DNA from: Hermodice carunculata
Lineage: Eukaryota; Annelida; Polychaeta; Eunicida; Amphinomidae
Reading direction: 5' to 3'
Length of the DNA stretch: 64,000 nt
NCBI GenBank assembly: GCA_964020975.1
Contig: OZ026617.1
Coordinates: forward strand, 26,135,254-26,199,253
The position numbers were made by a program, and so were the translations under genes. The notes under the pieces are model-generated. The model made no database searches and was not told where the DNA came from. It saw only the letters and a list, made by a program, of their open reading frames with translations. Shown piece after piece: positions 49,188-63,075 of this stretch; position 1 is the first letter of the stretch; each line of letters begins with the position of its first letter.

Positions 49188-49426
49188 TTAACCCTTAAAG
49201 CGCTAATCACTGCTATAGTTGTTTTCTCATGACCGTTAAACATGTAATGGTTAAAAGATTCAAATTCCTCATGAATATACCTTCCATTCAAATACCAGCA
49301 AGCCCAGTCTAAAGCAAAAAGTAGCATTAGTCAACAGCTTTCCTCGGGACACTTTGTGCGCAATGCGCGCAAAGTGTCCCAAGGAAAGCTGTTGACTCAA
49401 TCTTAAGTTAGCGCTTTAAGGATTAA
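49188..49426. mobile_element. piggyBac-like MITE, copy 1
   Basis: TTAA (49188-49191) then CCCTTAAAGCGCTAA at the left. The right end, reverse-complemented, is TTAA then TCCTTAAAGCGCTAA, so the element sits in a duplicated TTAA as piggyBac elements do. The right third is a 69-bp palindrome (49329-49397): 33-bp arms with two mismatches and a 3-nt loop, beginning AGTCAACAGCTTTCC. Non-coding. A similar element lies at 34097-34332, and a fragment of the palindrome (GAGTCAACAGCTTCCT) at about 51638-51653. Confidence 0.78.
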
Positions 49427-50237
49427 TCAATTTAAATGTTCACTATGTCTTCAAAATCATTCAAACATGAAAGTGCCCATCTAACTTCGATTCCCATGCA
49501 CAATTAATTCTTTATCTCAAGTGAGATTGTGTGCAAGATTCAACATTTAAAAATGCTTGTGTCATTCGCATGGTCTTTCATGTCTTGCTGCATGTGCAAC
49601 CTATGCACACAAAGTCAAAATTGTAGAATTTTAATTTATGCAAGTTTTGAAGGTACACAGATTTACTTTGAAGTGAATCTTTTCTAGTTCAATTTTGTCA
49701 TCATGTGTGAGTGACAAGTCACTCATAAACATATGGTTTAACACTGTCTTTGAATAAATTGAAAAGATGGTATTCAGTTGTTGAGAAGTGGAAGAAAATG
49801 ATCGTTGTTTACACATTTTACGGGTATAATGTCATACGAAATACCAAAAACCTTATTAGAACTGAAATGGCCAAGTCATAATGGTAAGAGCCATTTACTC
49901 TTTCCGTCCTAGCTTAGTTTTGTGGGTTCTAGTCCCGGCGTGTTTTTCTTTTACTGTTCTTTTCCTTTTTCCTGGCGTTTTGTATATTTGTATTCATTTC
50001 AAACTTTCTGGTCAAACGTTTTTTCAATGACATAAATTTGAGAGTGTCAGTCGATTGGGTTGAAGTTAATTTTCTTTACAACAATCCTAATATATATACA
50101 AGAATAAAGAAAAGTACATGATAATACAAAATAAAGTTACATTGACATCCATGGCAGAGATATGGGTCAAGTAATGAAATGAAAATGAAGAAAAATACAT
50201 TTTACTGTGTTGTTTATTATATGTGTTCCAACACAGA

Positions 50238-51725
<1,488 letters not shown>

Positions 51726-52090
51726 ACAATACAATACAATACAATACAATACAATACAATACAATACAATACAATACAATACAATACAATACAATACAAT
51801 ACAATACAATACAATACAATACAATACAATACAATACAATACAATACAATACAATACAATACAATACAATACAATACAATACAATACAATACAATACAAT
51901 ACAATACAATACAATACAATACAATACAATACAATACAATACAATACAATACAATACAATACAATACAATACAATACAATACAATACAATACAATACAAT
52001 ACAATACAATACAATACAATACAATACAATACAATACAATACAATACAATACAATACAATACAATACAATACAATACAATACAATACAAT
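51726..52090. repeat. (ACAAT)73 perfect pentanucleotide array
   Basis: 365 bp, 73 units without an error. It abuts the 3' end of the minus-strand CR1-like LINE; on that strand the element continues into ATTGT repeats. The pentamer encodes a five-residue repeating peptide in every frame, which explains the long apparent open frames. Confidence 0.97.
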
Positions 52091-54650
52091 GGAATTATGG
52101 ATGCTGGCTTATTAAAGCCTCTTTATCCATATTAAGGATTAATTTCCAGTCTGTTTACTGCTTGGTAAGTGTTTATCATTCATGAAATTGATAGTTCCAT
52201 TTCAAAGGATGCCCTTCAAAATGTTTTTCCAGTTTTGATATAAAAGCGTCAAGTGACTTTGCCCACACAACATCCCGTGGTAAACTGTTCCAAATTTTTG
52301 AAACGCGGAGGGTAAAAAAGTTCTGTCTGTAATTGTGTCCCCCTTCAGCTCTTCGTATTTTGAGTTTTCTCCGATTTCCTCTTGTGTCAGTTTCCCCAAG
52401 TAGATGCAAGTCGGGTGCAGTTTCTGGGTCTGTTAAGCCTGTTAGATCTTTGTACACTTCTATAAGGTCACCTCGTAGTCTTCTATAACCCAAGGTATAG
52501 AGTCCCAGTTTCTTAAGCCTTTCTCCCCATGACAGTTCTCTAAACCCTGATATCTGCTTTGTAACCCTCCTTTGCACTTTTTCCAGTAGGTCTATATCCT
52601 TGGCTTTGTATGGTTTCCAAACTGAATTTGCATACTCCAAATGTGGTCTAACCTGGGCTTTATATAAATACTGAAAAGTGGTCTCATCTAAAAATTTAAA
52701 TGTTCTCCTAATGATTCCCATGTTTCGATTAGCCAGAGTCACTTTTTCGATTAAGTGTTTTTCAAATGACAAATTTTCATCTATGATAACACCCAAATCC
52801 TTTTCTTCACTTGTTTTTTGGAGGTTGACTACATTTTCTTTGATGTCTTTCATTGAATATGATGTCACCACAATTGCCTTCCCCAGACTCAACACCTTAC
52901 ACTTTTCTGGGTGGAACAGTAACCGCCACTTTTTTTAACCATTCAGACAGTTCATCTAGATCTTTCTGTAGCAGATCCATGTCTTCCCTTGATGAGATCT
53001 GTTGGAATATTTTTGTATCGTCCGCAAATAAAAACACACTTGAATGAACTATGTCTGGCAGGTCATTAATATATATAATAAACAATGTTGGTCCCATTAC
53101 TGACCCTTGGGGGTATACCAATGGATACTGGGGTACTCTTTGAACTTATTCCATTCACATACACCTGTTGTGACCTATTTGACAGAAAGTTATCCAACCA
53201 GCCTACAACTTCCATGTTGATTCCATAACTTTCACATTTACCTATCAGCCTGCGGTGGGGGACTTTATCAAATGCCTTCATGAAGTCCAAACAAACTGCA
53301 TCAACTTGACCTCCACTATCTAGAATTTCAGTCCACATGTCAAGCACTTTAAGTAATTGGGTTACTGTGCAGCGACCACTGATAAATCCGTATTGCTGTT
53401 TGCTAAGTAGTTTGTTAACCTTCATGTGGCTTATTATTTTATCTCATATTATTGACTCCATGATTTTACAAGGAATGCTTGTTAAGCTCACTGGACGGTA
53501 GTTTGCAAGTAAGCCTTTTCTTCCTTTCTTATGTATAGCTGTAATTTTTGCTTTCTTCCAAATATCTGGGACAGTTTTATTTCTCAATGAAGTTTCATAT
53601 CTGACAGATAATGGTTTCGCCAATACAGCTGAAAGATCCTTGAGTATCCTTGGTGATACCATGTCTGGGCCCGGGGCTTTGAATGGCTTCAAATCCCTAA
53701 GTTTTTTCAAAACTTCTTCTTCATCTTTTGTCAGCTTACTAATTTCTTCCATAATTGGGAGTTGTGGCAATCTTGGTATCGGACCATCAGGTTCCTCTGT
53801 GAATACAGATGCAAAGTAGTCTGCCAAGCCATTTGCCTTTTCAAAATCATTTTTAGACCATACTGTTCCTGTTTCTGTACTAAGCTCCAGGTCAGGTTTT
53901 CCACATTTACTTTTGGTTTTTGACTTTACATAAGCCCAGAATTTTTTTGGTTTGCGTTTGATTTTCTTTGCTACCCTGTTTTCAAAGTCCTTCCTTTGCT
54001 TTCGGATTAAACTTTTCACTTGGTTTCTCTCCCTGCAATATTTCAAGTGTTCTTCTCCCCTTTTTGTTTCCCTGAATCTTTGCCATGCTCTATGCTTCTT
54101 TTTTATCCTCTTTATGATTTTCAAGTCCAGTGGAGTTGAATTCACCTTTGGTCTCTCATTTATTCTAAATGTTTTCTTTGGTAGACATAAATCAATAGCT
54201 TCATTATACTTCTGTAGAAATACACTACACTGTTTGTTGACATCATCTTGACATCCGTGCCTTTCAAATTTTTCTTTATAATTTATGTCCAGCATTTTTC
54301 TCAGTTGTTGGAAATTGGCTTTCTCATATATACATCGTGTTTTTATTTACTGACAGGTTCAATGTAGATACAAAACTCAAAATTTAAAACACAGTGGTCA
54401 CTTGCACCCAGGGGGCTCAGATATTCCAGGCTTTTGATGATTTCTTCTTCATTAGTGAATATCAAATCTAGTAGTGATGGCTGATCACTTCCTCTCCCTC
54501 GTGTATTTTCATTAACATGCTGAAACAAAAAATTATCCTTACAAGATTCCAAAAAAAGTGTAGCTGTCAGTAGTAACATTTTGCCCTGGGGTTGTCCATT
54601 CTCTCCAATTGATATTTCCATAGTTAAAATCTCCTGTTATTAAAACATGA
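52091..54650 (-). mobile_element. CR1-like LINE, 5'-truncated, minus strand
   Basis: Read 5' to 3' on the minus strand: the end of the endonuclease domain (54621-54343; SLLDLIFTNEE and GASDHCVLNFEF), a linker, then the reverse transcriptase (54295-52897). RT motifs include FKAPGPDMVSPRILK, LANYRPVSLTSIPCKIMES, QYGFISGRCTVTQLL, DFMKAFDKVPHRRL, QGSVMGPTLFIIYINDLP and FADDTKIF. The C-terminal domain follows (52895-52176; HLEYANSVWKPY, YRRLRGDLIEVYK, LRVSKIWNSLP). The product is split by about four frame breaks or stops, otherwise conserved; the N-terminal part and most of the endonuclease are missing. It is relatively young but inactive. The 3' end runs into the ATTGT array. Confidence 0.88.
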
Positions 54651-55769
54651 GAAAAAAATTTTGATAGGTCTAGGTTAACTGCACATGCACTTCATACAGC
54701 ATGTAGCTGCTGGCAGTGCTGTGTATGCTTTTTGCAAAGTACAATAAGGCCAGGACAATGTGAGAAAAATAGACCTTAAATGAATTAATCTTTAGCTTTA
54801 CAGATTTGGTCACGCTTTTGTGAAATTCACATCCGTGGCTCTGGACCGTCCAACCCACCCCCACCCCTGACGTCCTATGACGTTATCTGTGACACTGACA
54901 TAACCCCCAAATCAAATACGTAGGCCTATAGGATAGGCCTAGTGGTAGTATCATGTGGAAATTTGAATGACCGGACAATTAAGTCCATATGCACCACGCC
55001 CACAATGCTCAGCTAGCACTAACTAGGCCAGTCTGCTTTCCTGACCATATTTGGACCTGCCTAGGCCAAGATAGGCGAGCGGCAAGAGACCCATTTTGGA
55101 GAATTTAATTACCCCACCGTACAGAAAGCTACAACATGATTTTTATTTATCTTTAGGGTCCCTTAAAATTATTTTGCCCTGCTGTCCTCAGTTACCTGTG
55201 TTTGGTTGCCATGGAAACGGCATCTTTAAACATCACATTTTTTCGGCAAAATAGTTCATTTTAGTGCCATTTGCTATTGCTTGTTAGCAAACTATCATAT
55301 CTATACTGCTTTCACCACACCAACTATACATTAAATTAATTTTCCCATACAAAGACAATGCTTCTCTGCTCCTAGACAGATAATAAATGCTACAATGTGA
55401 AACTTGAAATGTAAAAATCAGGCTTAATTATAGGTAGGACCATTTTACTTAAAGTCGTCAAAAAATTTCGTAAAGGCAACAAGTACCATGTGCCTTTCTT
55501 TTATCCCAGTATCTTATCAGTATTTACATGCAAAGTCTATCTTCCTCTTTTCTTATGACTTAAATTGCACATTGTGATACCATATGCCATACTATTTAGC
55601 ACAGCAGAGCCACAAGAGAATGAATGGCAGAACAAGCCGTCACCGAGAGAATAGATGGTGGGGTATGCCACTCACCAATTACATCCTTTGGCATGCATAC
55701 ATGTGATCAATCACGTATATACCCGTGTGTGACCTTCCACTCTCATCCGCCCGGGGGAGGGGGGGATTT
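54651..55769. other. non-coding stretch
   Basis: No gene seen. 55076-55200 is one arm of an inverted pair with 59385-59531 (shared GTTTAATTACCCC-type text and CACCGTACAGAAA). Confidence 0.5.
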
Positions 55770-56345
55770 AAAAATATCATTTTCTCTAAAATCGCTTAGC
55801 CGCTTGCTTTGAAATTGCGAGGGGACACCTCTGGGGATTCGTACATCTGAATTTGTTCAGCGGGTGACGCTGCTTTTTTCTTTTTCTTTCCGCCCCCCCC
55901 CCCTCTTTTTTTCAATTTTGTGTGCTTTTCTGCTATTTTCTACTTCTCCAGAAGAGTCCCTATAATTGTTCTGAAACTTGGTGGAATTCCACCTCCTGGA
56001 AGGGAGAAGCAAAATTGTTGACAAGGTGATGATGCTATTGACCCATGACAAAATTTTCAATTTGAGTTTTTATCAGTTAATGCATACATTACTGTTGGTT
56101 ACAGTCTAAGTCAATAGGAATTACAATGGTTGTTTACATTGTCGACTTCTTCGAAAACATCACTAGCTTTTAGATTTTTATCATATTTCCTCCTTTTTTA
56201 ATGACAAAATCATAAAATATATTTTTCTTTTCAAAACGCATTGCTAGTTGCCTCCAAATTGCGTTGAAACACTTCTGAGTACCCCTAGCCCAGGGTAGGA
56301 CTTTCTCTTAGTTGAAGGTCAGCCGAGAACGGGCTCATCACTTTT
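55770..56345 (+). repeat. family U element, 5'-truncated copy
   Basis: Core text (ATCATTTTCTCTAAAATCGC; GTTCAGCGGGTGACGCTGC) and the tail AGGTCAGCCGAGAACGGGCT at about 56311-56330. Confidence 0.6.
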
Positions 56346-56353
56346 TTTTTTTC

Positions 56354-58513
56354 AGCTACGCTGCCTTGTCAATCAGCTGAGTTTATAGGACGGTCCGTCA
56401 TCCGTCCGTCCTCAATTCATATTTTCGACTTGTCAAAAATCGTGCACTTCCAACGTGGCGAGGATGTGTACTTTTGATCGGTTTCAACCACATTTATTTA
56501 AAGGGTCATGCTCCAGTTTCATTTAGATATTTAAAAGGATTTTTTTGGGGGGGGGGGGGAGGAGGGTTCATGGTTTGAAAAATTCTTTAAAAAATCATCT
56601 ACTCTGAAACTGCTTTGCCAATTGCTTCGAAATTGGATAGGCACACTGCTGACCCTTTTAATTAGTTGAACTAGTAGCACTGCGTTTTTATACTTTTTAA
56701 ACGGATTTTTGTGTGGTTTTACTATTTCCGACTTTTTAAAGTAGTCACTTAAATGGTCTGAAGTTCACTGGAAATATATCTTGTGGAAGGGTCAAACACA
56801 GTTGTCCACTAGGTGGTCATGTTCTTTATTCCCGATTTTGAACCTTTTTTTAATATCGATACTTGTCAGTTTGTTTATACATTCCTTTTGACTATTATGT
56901 TTGTCAATGAGAATTACAAAAGGAATTCATATTTTCGGCTTCTTCAAAACCTTCAGCAAGATTCACTTAAAACCTGGTGGGGATAAACCTTGGGAGGTTT
57001 CTTCCATGTTTACCCAAATGATTGCTCTCCAGGGATTTTTATCTTGTTTCCATTTTTTTGCTACTTTTCGGCTTTTTTTTTGCACGGAAACCGAGTCAAC
57101 AATTGCTTGCATGCTTCAAAGTTGCATAGGGACACTTCCAATGATCCCTGCACCTTCATTTACTCACCAGGTGATGCTACGATTCTGCTCCTTCTACTTC
57201 TTTTTATTATTATTTTAAGCTCAGCTAACTTGTCTGTCAGCTGAGCTTATCTTATTGTTTTCCGTCCGTTGTCCGTGCGTCGTCCGTCAACATTTCCATT
57301 TTCGACTTCTTCTAAAATAAAACGTCAGTCAGATCCACTTCAAACTTAGTAGGGATGTGCCTTGGGTGGGTCTCTACCACGTTTTACGTTCCAGTGATTT
57401 TTTATATTTTTTTTTTGAGAATTATCTTTGTTCTTTTGGGGGGCGAAATCTTTAAAAATCTTCTTCTCTAAAACCGCTCACCTAATTGCTTTCATATGAC
57501 ACAGGAACCCTCCTAGGGACTCCTAGTTCCTAATTTGTTCCCCGTGTTGCACTTTGATTTTTTCCTATATTTTTTTTTTATTTTTGGCGTGTTTTTGCTA
57601 TTTTTGCCTTCTGTTTCAGACCCGTCACTCGGATAAAGGTGAAACTTTGTGGATAAGTTCCCTGTAGAAGGGTCAAAAATGGGTGTTCACAAGGTGGCAC
57701 TGCTGTACATTTTAACGATTTTTTTCAATTCAGATACTTATCGGTAAATGCACCTTTCCTTTTGATTACTACGTACTACTTTGTGGATATGTTCCTTGTG
57801 AAAGGGGCAAACAAAGTTGTTCACTATATGACACTGCTGTGGATTCCTGATATTCAACCATTTTTTTTTTTAATTCGGGTACTTATCAGTAAGTGCACCT
57901 TTCCTATGTAAGTCAAATGACATTCTAATGCTAATTCATAATATCGACCTCTCCTCCGAAACGTATATCCAGATTGACCTCAAATTTGGTGGCAATGTAG
58001 GCCTACATTGGGTGGGTCTCTACCAGGTTTGTTCAAATGGCTGTGCTCCAGTGATTTTTTAATTTCTTTATAAATTTCTCGCTCGGGGGTGGGGTGGGGC
58101 GGGGGGCAAATTTTAAAAAATCTTCTCCAACACCACTCACCCAATTGCTTTGATATCCCACAGGGACACTCCTAGAGACACATAGTCCTTAATTTGTTCA
58201 TCGGGTGGCGCTGCAATCATATTCTATTTTTCATGATTTTTTTGTTTGTGTTTTCGCTACTTTTGACTTCTTCTCCTCTCAGAACCATCATTCAGATTCA
58301 GCTGCAAATCGTAAAAAATCTTCTCTAAAATTCCTTTGATTTCACAAAGGGACACTCCTAGAGACACATACTTCTTAATTTGTTCAGTACCACCTGATAT
58401 TAGGCAAAATCGTAAGAAAATCTTCTCTGAAACCACTTGGCCAATTGCTTAGAATTGGACACTTCTGGGTACCCCAAGATCCTAATTTGTTTCGGAGGTG
58501 GAGTTCTGATTTA

Positions 58514-58549
<36 letters not shown>

Positions 58550-59005
58550 AAACAGCTTTTTAAAATGATTTATGTGTGTTTTTGCTATTTTCGACTTTTG
58601 CTCTAAACCGTCATTCAGATCATGCTGAACTTGGTGGAAATGTTCCTTGTGGTAGGGTTAAAGAAACCTGTACACTACGTGGCATTAAGCACTAATTTTT
58701 TAAACAAAATCTCTAAAACCACTTGGCCAATTGCTTCGAAATTACATGGGGACACTCCGGGTAACCCTAGAACTTAATTTGTTCAGGAGGTGGAGCTCTT
58801 AATTTCTCTATTTTTAAATGAATTTTTGTGTGTTTTCGCTATTTTTCGACATCTTCTCCTAACCGTCATTCAGATCATACTGAAACTTGATGAAAATGTT
58901 CTTTGTGGAAGGGTCAAAGAAAGCTGTTTACTATGTGGCATATATCACTCCTGTTTGTTCATGAAGGGTCAGCTAAGCACAGGACTGTCACAGTCCTTTT
59001 GTTTT
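56354..59005 (+). repeat. head-to-tail array of family U tandem-core elements
   Basis: Heads at 56354 (CAGCTACGCTGCCTTGTC then TCAGCTGAG and GGACGGTCCGTCATCCGTCC) and 57220 (CAGCTAACTTGTCTGTCAGC). The core carries many diverged units with CTTCTTC...AAACCG, GGTGGCACTGCTG and GGGACACTCCTAG-type landmarks. The final tail at 58967-59005 has the stem AGGACT (58981-58986) and AGTCCT (58992-58997), followed by TTTGTTTTG. An (AAC)n run lies at 58517-58550. No coding sequence. Confidence 0.65.
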
Positions 59006-60864
59006 GTAGTTGTGTGCATTTTCGTTTTTTTCCACCTTTTGCTTCCAAACCATATATTATATTCTCTGAAAACTCAGTACGGATGTACCCGTTCTGAATA
59101 TCAACCAAATTTGGTCACTACATGATGCTGTTGTCAGTTGAATGATTTTCAACAAATTATCGAAAATAGAAAAAAAAAATGGAAGGGGTGTGTGAACATA
59201 TTACCATTGTTCCACTAGGGATTGCAGGGAATCCTAAAATAGTGGTGACTGTAATATAAAATCACTATATTATTATCAATGAAGCTCTAAAATTGGGTTT
59301 CGTGGCTTCAATACAGTACAATATATACAGAAAATGTGAAAAGGTGAGAGTAAATATATACTTGTATGTATGCTTTTTTTCTTCCCCTTAAAACAACCAG
59401 AAGTAAGGACAACTTGCCGAAATATTCCACAGGCTAAGGATAAATTTAGGATATGTTGTTTATTTCTGTACGGTGGGGGTAATTAAACTCCTAAAATATA
59501 GGCCTAGCTCTTTTTGGGAGTTGGCCGCTCGTCTGAGAGAAAGGAGGACTAAATGTTTTTAGGCATGGCGCTAGGATTTTTCTAGGTGGGTTCGGAATTT
59601 TATTGACGGGTATTAGGCCTATAACTTATAAGGTTGAGAAGTGATGGAGCATGGGAGGATACTACGGTCCTTATGGAGTTATGGAGGAGGGGAGTCTGTG
59701 GGACGCTGACCCCCTCACATTGTAGGAACCTTTTTGCAAAATGTAAGGGCAACTACACTCTTTTCTACATTCTAACGGTCAATTTTGTCTCAAAACATAA
59801 AAAACTCAGTACAAGTTAACAAAACAATTTACCGGTATATCAACCATGATAGGCCTATAGCTTTGTATAGGCCTATACATAGTACATACACACATACATA
59901 CATAGGCCTACATACATAATCACTATTAGCTTACAGCTTGTCTTCGTGTCATTCCGGAAGGGCTAACCTAGTAGGAAATTTGTGCACTCCACATGGTTAT
60001 GGACTACCAGACAATGGGTTTTGCATGACCATGCTTCTTCCACCGCAAAGTTGTTGTAAATCATCCATGTATTTTACTTTTAGCAGAGCAAGCGGACTGA
60101 GTTGCCAGCTGGTCTGTGGATATCTCGGCCTACACTGCCACTGCCACTGCCACTGGCTAATTGTATACAGGTAGGCCCAGGCCTATATCATGGTTTCGCA
60201 GGTAGCCTTAAGAAGAACTTAGAAGTGTTCAGACCACACAGCACTTGGAGTAGGCCTACTTGGAAGCTCATGGATAGGCTATTGGTCAATTCCTTCTGCA
60301 ATGAAGTCTGCTAGGAAGGGATCAGTTTCTTATTTTAGACAAGACTTTTGAGGAGGCCTAGCCCCTCCTTGAAATTATTTGGAAAGGGGGTGGGACAGGC
60401 TCCCCCCCTCCCTCCTGCACCGTTCCTACACCACTGGCGCACAGCCTCAGTACGACAGTAGGGTGCTTTTGTGTGGCGGGGATTGCAGGCATACACGCTA
60501 TCCTCAAAAGAACATGGACATTATCGTTTTTGTTTACCCTTAGGCCTATCCCTGCACTTTTCACACTTCCCTGTTCACTTGTTTTCAATCTTGTGATATT
60601 ATCTTTTAGCTAACGTTGTCTTCATTTCTGTCATTTTCCTGCTTTTTTGTGTGTACGCACAAAATTTAGGTCGGGATAGAGACCTATATCTTATTACGGA
60701 GAGACCTAGACCTGGTTTAGACTATCATTTCGGTTAAAACTTTATTCAGTTCTTCCTTTTTTTCTTCTTTTTAACTTATAGTCACCCCCTAATCAATTAT
60801 TTTTGTCAGGGTTGCATGTCAGTTAGGCTATCAGCCATGGCACTCCGTTTAACTTGTAGCTGGC
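59006..60864. other. non-coding stretch with repeat fragments
   Basis: Holds the right arm (59385-59531) of the inverted pair with 55076-55200 and a MITE end (TTCCTACACCACTG at about 60423-60436). No gene recognised. Confidence 0.45.
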
Positions 60865-61000
60865 ATGAATGAATGAACTTTATTGACACGAACCGTACAA
60901 ATACAGTATAGTCATACAGATAATACAAGCCGCTATTAATCAAGATTGTCATCACATATAAAAGATAAACAACATAAATATTATATATTTACACATATCT
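60865..61000 (-). mobile_element. possible LINE 3' end, minus strand
   Basis: On the minus strand the segment ends CGTGTCAATAAAGTTCATTC and then ATTC units, the usual polyadenylation-like end and tetranucleotide tail of CR1/L2 LINEs. No coding part is recognisable upstream. Confidence 0.35.
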
Positions 61001-62143
61001 ACAATCAGTGCCCCGCGGATCCAAATAAATACAGTGAGTGGGGTATTTCTTAATGGCCTAGGTACTCATAGTCATATCGTTTTGCAAATGCATCATTTTT
61101 AAAGTTAAATTATTGACTCGTTGGCACATTGAGATATGTATATGCTGGGGAAGTACATGCCTCCTGTAGTGTAGGGATTGATGCCCTGATGGATGGTTTT
61201 AAAGCAACATATGAGATTTATTTTAAGACCTTTTGGGATTCTGATACCATTTGGCCACATTCAGCCTTTTCGGGAAAGTATGCACGATGTACCAGTTATC
61301 GATAGGCTTGAAATTAGTTTATGAAAAACTAAAAAGCTAGGGTGTCTGCTATTACTAAAATAGCCTATAAAATGTGTGCGTTCTCTGAAAAATGTGCTTT
61401 TTGCTTAGCGTCAGGAATCAAGTATGCGCTTAGCAGCAATTACCCTCGTAACGTTAGCCGAGACGCCGGGGAACGGAGCCAGACATCGTTGCACAAAATT
61501 TCACAGTTCAGAGACCCGCAACTCATCACATATGAAGATACATAAACAAGTAATAATAACAGAGTTTTTGCCCACCGTATCGATAATAGGAACATATCGA
61601 TAGTAGGTATATCAACTATACTTTTGCAATAAATTGTCGCTGACTTTTCATTTTAATGCCTATTGGACCTGGGCTATATAGGCTAAGTATAACAGGTCAT
61701 ATAAAACTGGAATGCGTGTCCACTATTCAGTTGCAAAGCTGTCAACTCTCCCGCATTCACCGGCAGTCTCCCGTTTTGGAGACTCAAAAAAGTGTTTAAA
61801 ATGATCTGGATTTTGAGGTTTGATTGCATGCAAATTTTTACAAGAACCTCCCGGTCAAGTGTCTTTGGGAGTTAACACCTATGCAGTTGACGTCGACTTA
61901 TTTCGGACATACCCTTCCACGCCCCCTTGCAAAGTTCCACCTGAGTGAATGAAATCAATGTAGATGACGTAGCCAACATAGCCAAGCGGTCTGATCTCGA
62001 TCGAGTTTATTTTGAGGTGAAACGCTCATTTCTAACGCATGGTCTGTACATACGCTAGCTTCGACCTGCAAGCGAGTTCAGTGAAGCTTGGTCTAGCACA
62101 CAGCAGCGAAGCGAGTGTTGCCGCCCAAGTGACCAAAACAATC
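61001..62143. promoter_or_regulatory. upstream region and 5' UTR of the lipase gene
   Basis: No other gene seen. The last 150 bp are richer in GC and CpG than the surroundings and include an in-frame ATG at 62039 in a weak context. No TATA box or other core element can be assigned with confidence. Confidence 0.4.
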
Positions 62144-63034
62144 ATGGCGACAGCTCCACAGGAAAAAGATTTGAAGGATCTGCCGCACTTCCTAAACTCC
62201 AGGAAGCAACGTATTTTTTGCAAGTACTGGCCGCAGAAGCCCGAGAAGGCCACTGATGACAAACCAAAGGCACTGGTGTTCATAGCCCATGGTGTGAGTG
62301 AACACTGCCTGTGGTATGACAACGTGGCTGCGCCTCTGACAGAACAGGGTATACTTGTCTTTTCGCATGATCATGTTGGGCATGGGCACAGTGAGGGAGA
62401 CCGTGTACACATTGCCCGGTTTGAAGACTACGTGGATGATGTGATGGAACATGTTCACATAATGCAGGAGAAATACCCACAAGTTCCCGTCTTTCTGCTG
62501 GGACACTCAATGGGCGGCGTCATTGCCATTCTGACAGCTATGCGACATCCCGATTTGTTCGCGGGTGTTATACTTGATGCACCCGCGATCAAGCTCCATC
62601 CAGAGAGAGTTACTCTAGTAAAGGTATGTGGCACCAAAATGATGGCCTACCTGGCCCCTCAAATGCAACTACCAGGAACTACCATCAGCCCTACACAAAT
62701 CAGTCGCGATGAAGCAATTGTGAAGCGTTATGTAGAAGATCCTCTAAATTGGCATGGTGGCCTGAAGGCAAGATGGGCTGCAAGCATGCTGCAGGCCATA
62801 AAACACATACAAAGTCGCATGGCTGAAATTCAGTGGCCGTTCCTACTCTTGCATGGTGACCATGATGACATATGTGACGTTGAAGGTGCTCGCATATTCA
62901 TGAAAGAAACCAAAAGTGAAGACAAATCTTTCAATGAGTATAAGGGATTTTACCACCAGCTCCACCACGAACCCGTAGAAGATGGGGAGAGAGTGCGACG
63001 TGATATTGTAAATTGGCTCAGTCAGCGACTTTAA
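62144..63034 (+). CDS. MGLL: monoglyceride lipase-like alpha/beta hydrolase, intronless
   Basis: MGLL hydrolyses monoacylglycerols, including the endocannabinoid 2-arachidonoylglycerol, to glycerol and fatty acid at membranes. The 296-residue product closely tracks the vertebrate enzyme. Landmarks: LPHFLNSRKQRIFCKYW, the oxyanion HG (residues 49-50), FSHDHVGHGHSEGDR, VPVFLLGHSMGG with nucleophile Ser122, then the acid Asp241 in LLLHGDHDD and the base His271 in YHQLHHE. The lid region (about 150-200) is the most diverged part, as usual. The ATG at 62144 has A at -3 and G at +4 and matches homologue N-termini; an upstream in-frame ATG at 62039 would add 35 unlike residues. The whole frame lies in one exon, unlike the multi-exon vertebrate gene, suggesting a retrocopy or intron loss. 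It is open from end to end, so it is probably functional. AATAAA follows at 63070-63075. Confidence 0.93.
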   Translation: MATAPQEKDLKDLPHFLNSRKQRIFCKYWPQKPEKATDDKPKALVFIAHGVSEHCLWYDNVAAPLTEQGILVFSHDHVGHGHSEGDRVHIARFEDYVDDVMEHVHIMQEKYPQVPVFLLGHSMGGVIAILTAMRHPDLFAGVILDAPAIKLHPERVTLVKVCGTKMMAYLAPQMQLPGTTISPTQISRDEAIVKRYVEDPLNWHGGLKARWAASMLQAIKHIQSRMAEIQWPFLLLHGDHDDICDVEGARIFMKETKSEDKSFNEYKGFYHQLHHEPVEDGERVRRDIVNWLSQRL

Positions 63035-63075
63035 GTTATGAATTTATGAATATGGATGAAGCCTTATAAAATAAA

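Noticed and set aside
62039-62143. N-terminal extension of the lipase from the upstream ATG
   Set aside because: Weak start context, no similarity to MGLL N-termini, and the next ATG has a strong context and matches homologues.
62032-62637. Several minus-strand open frames over the lipase gene
   Set aside because: Antisense shadows of a conserved plus-strand coding sequence.
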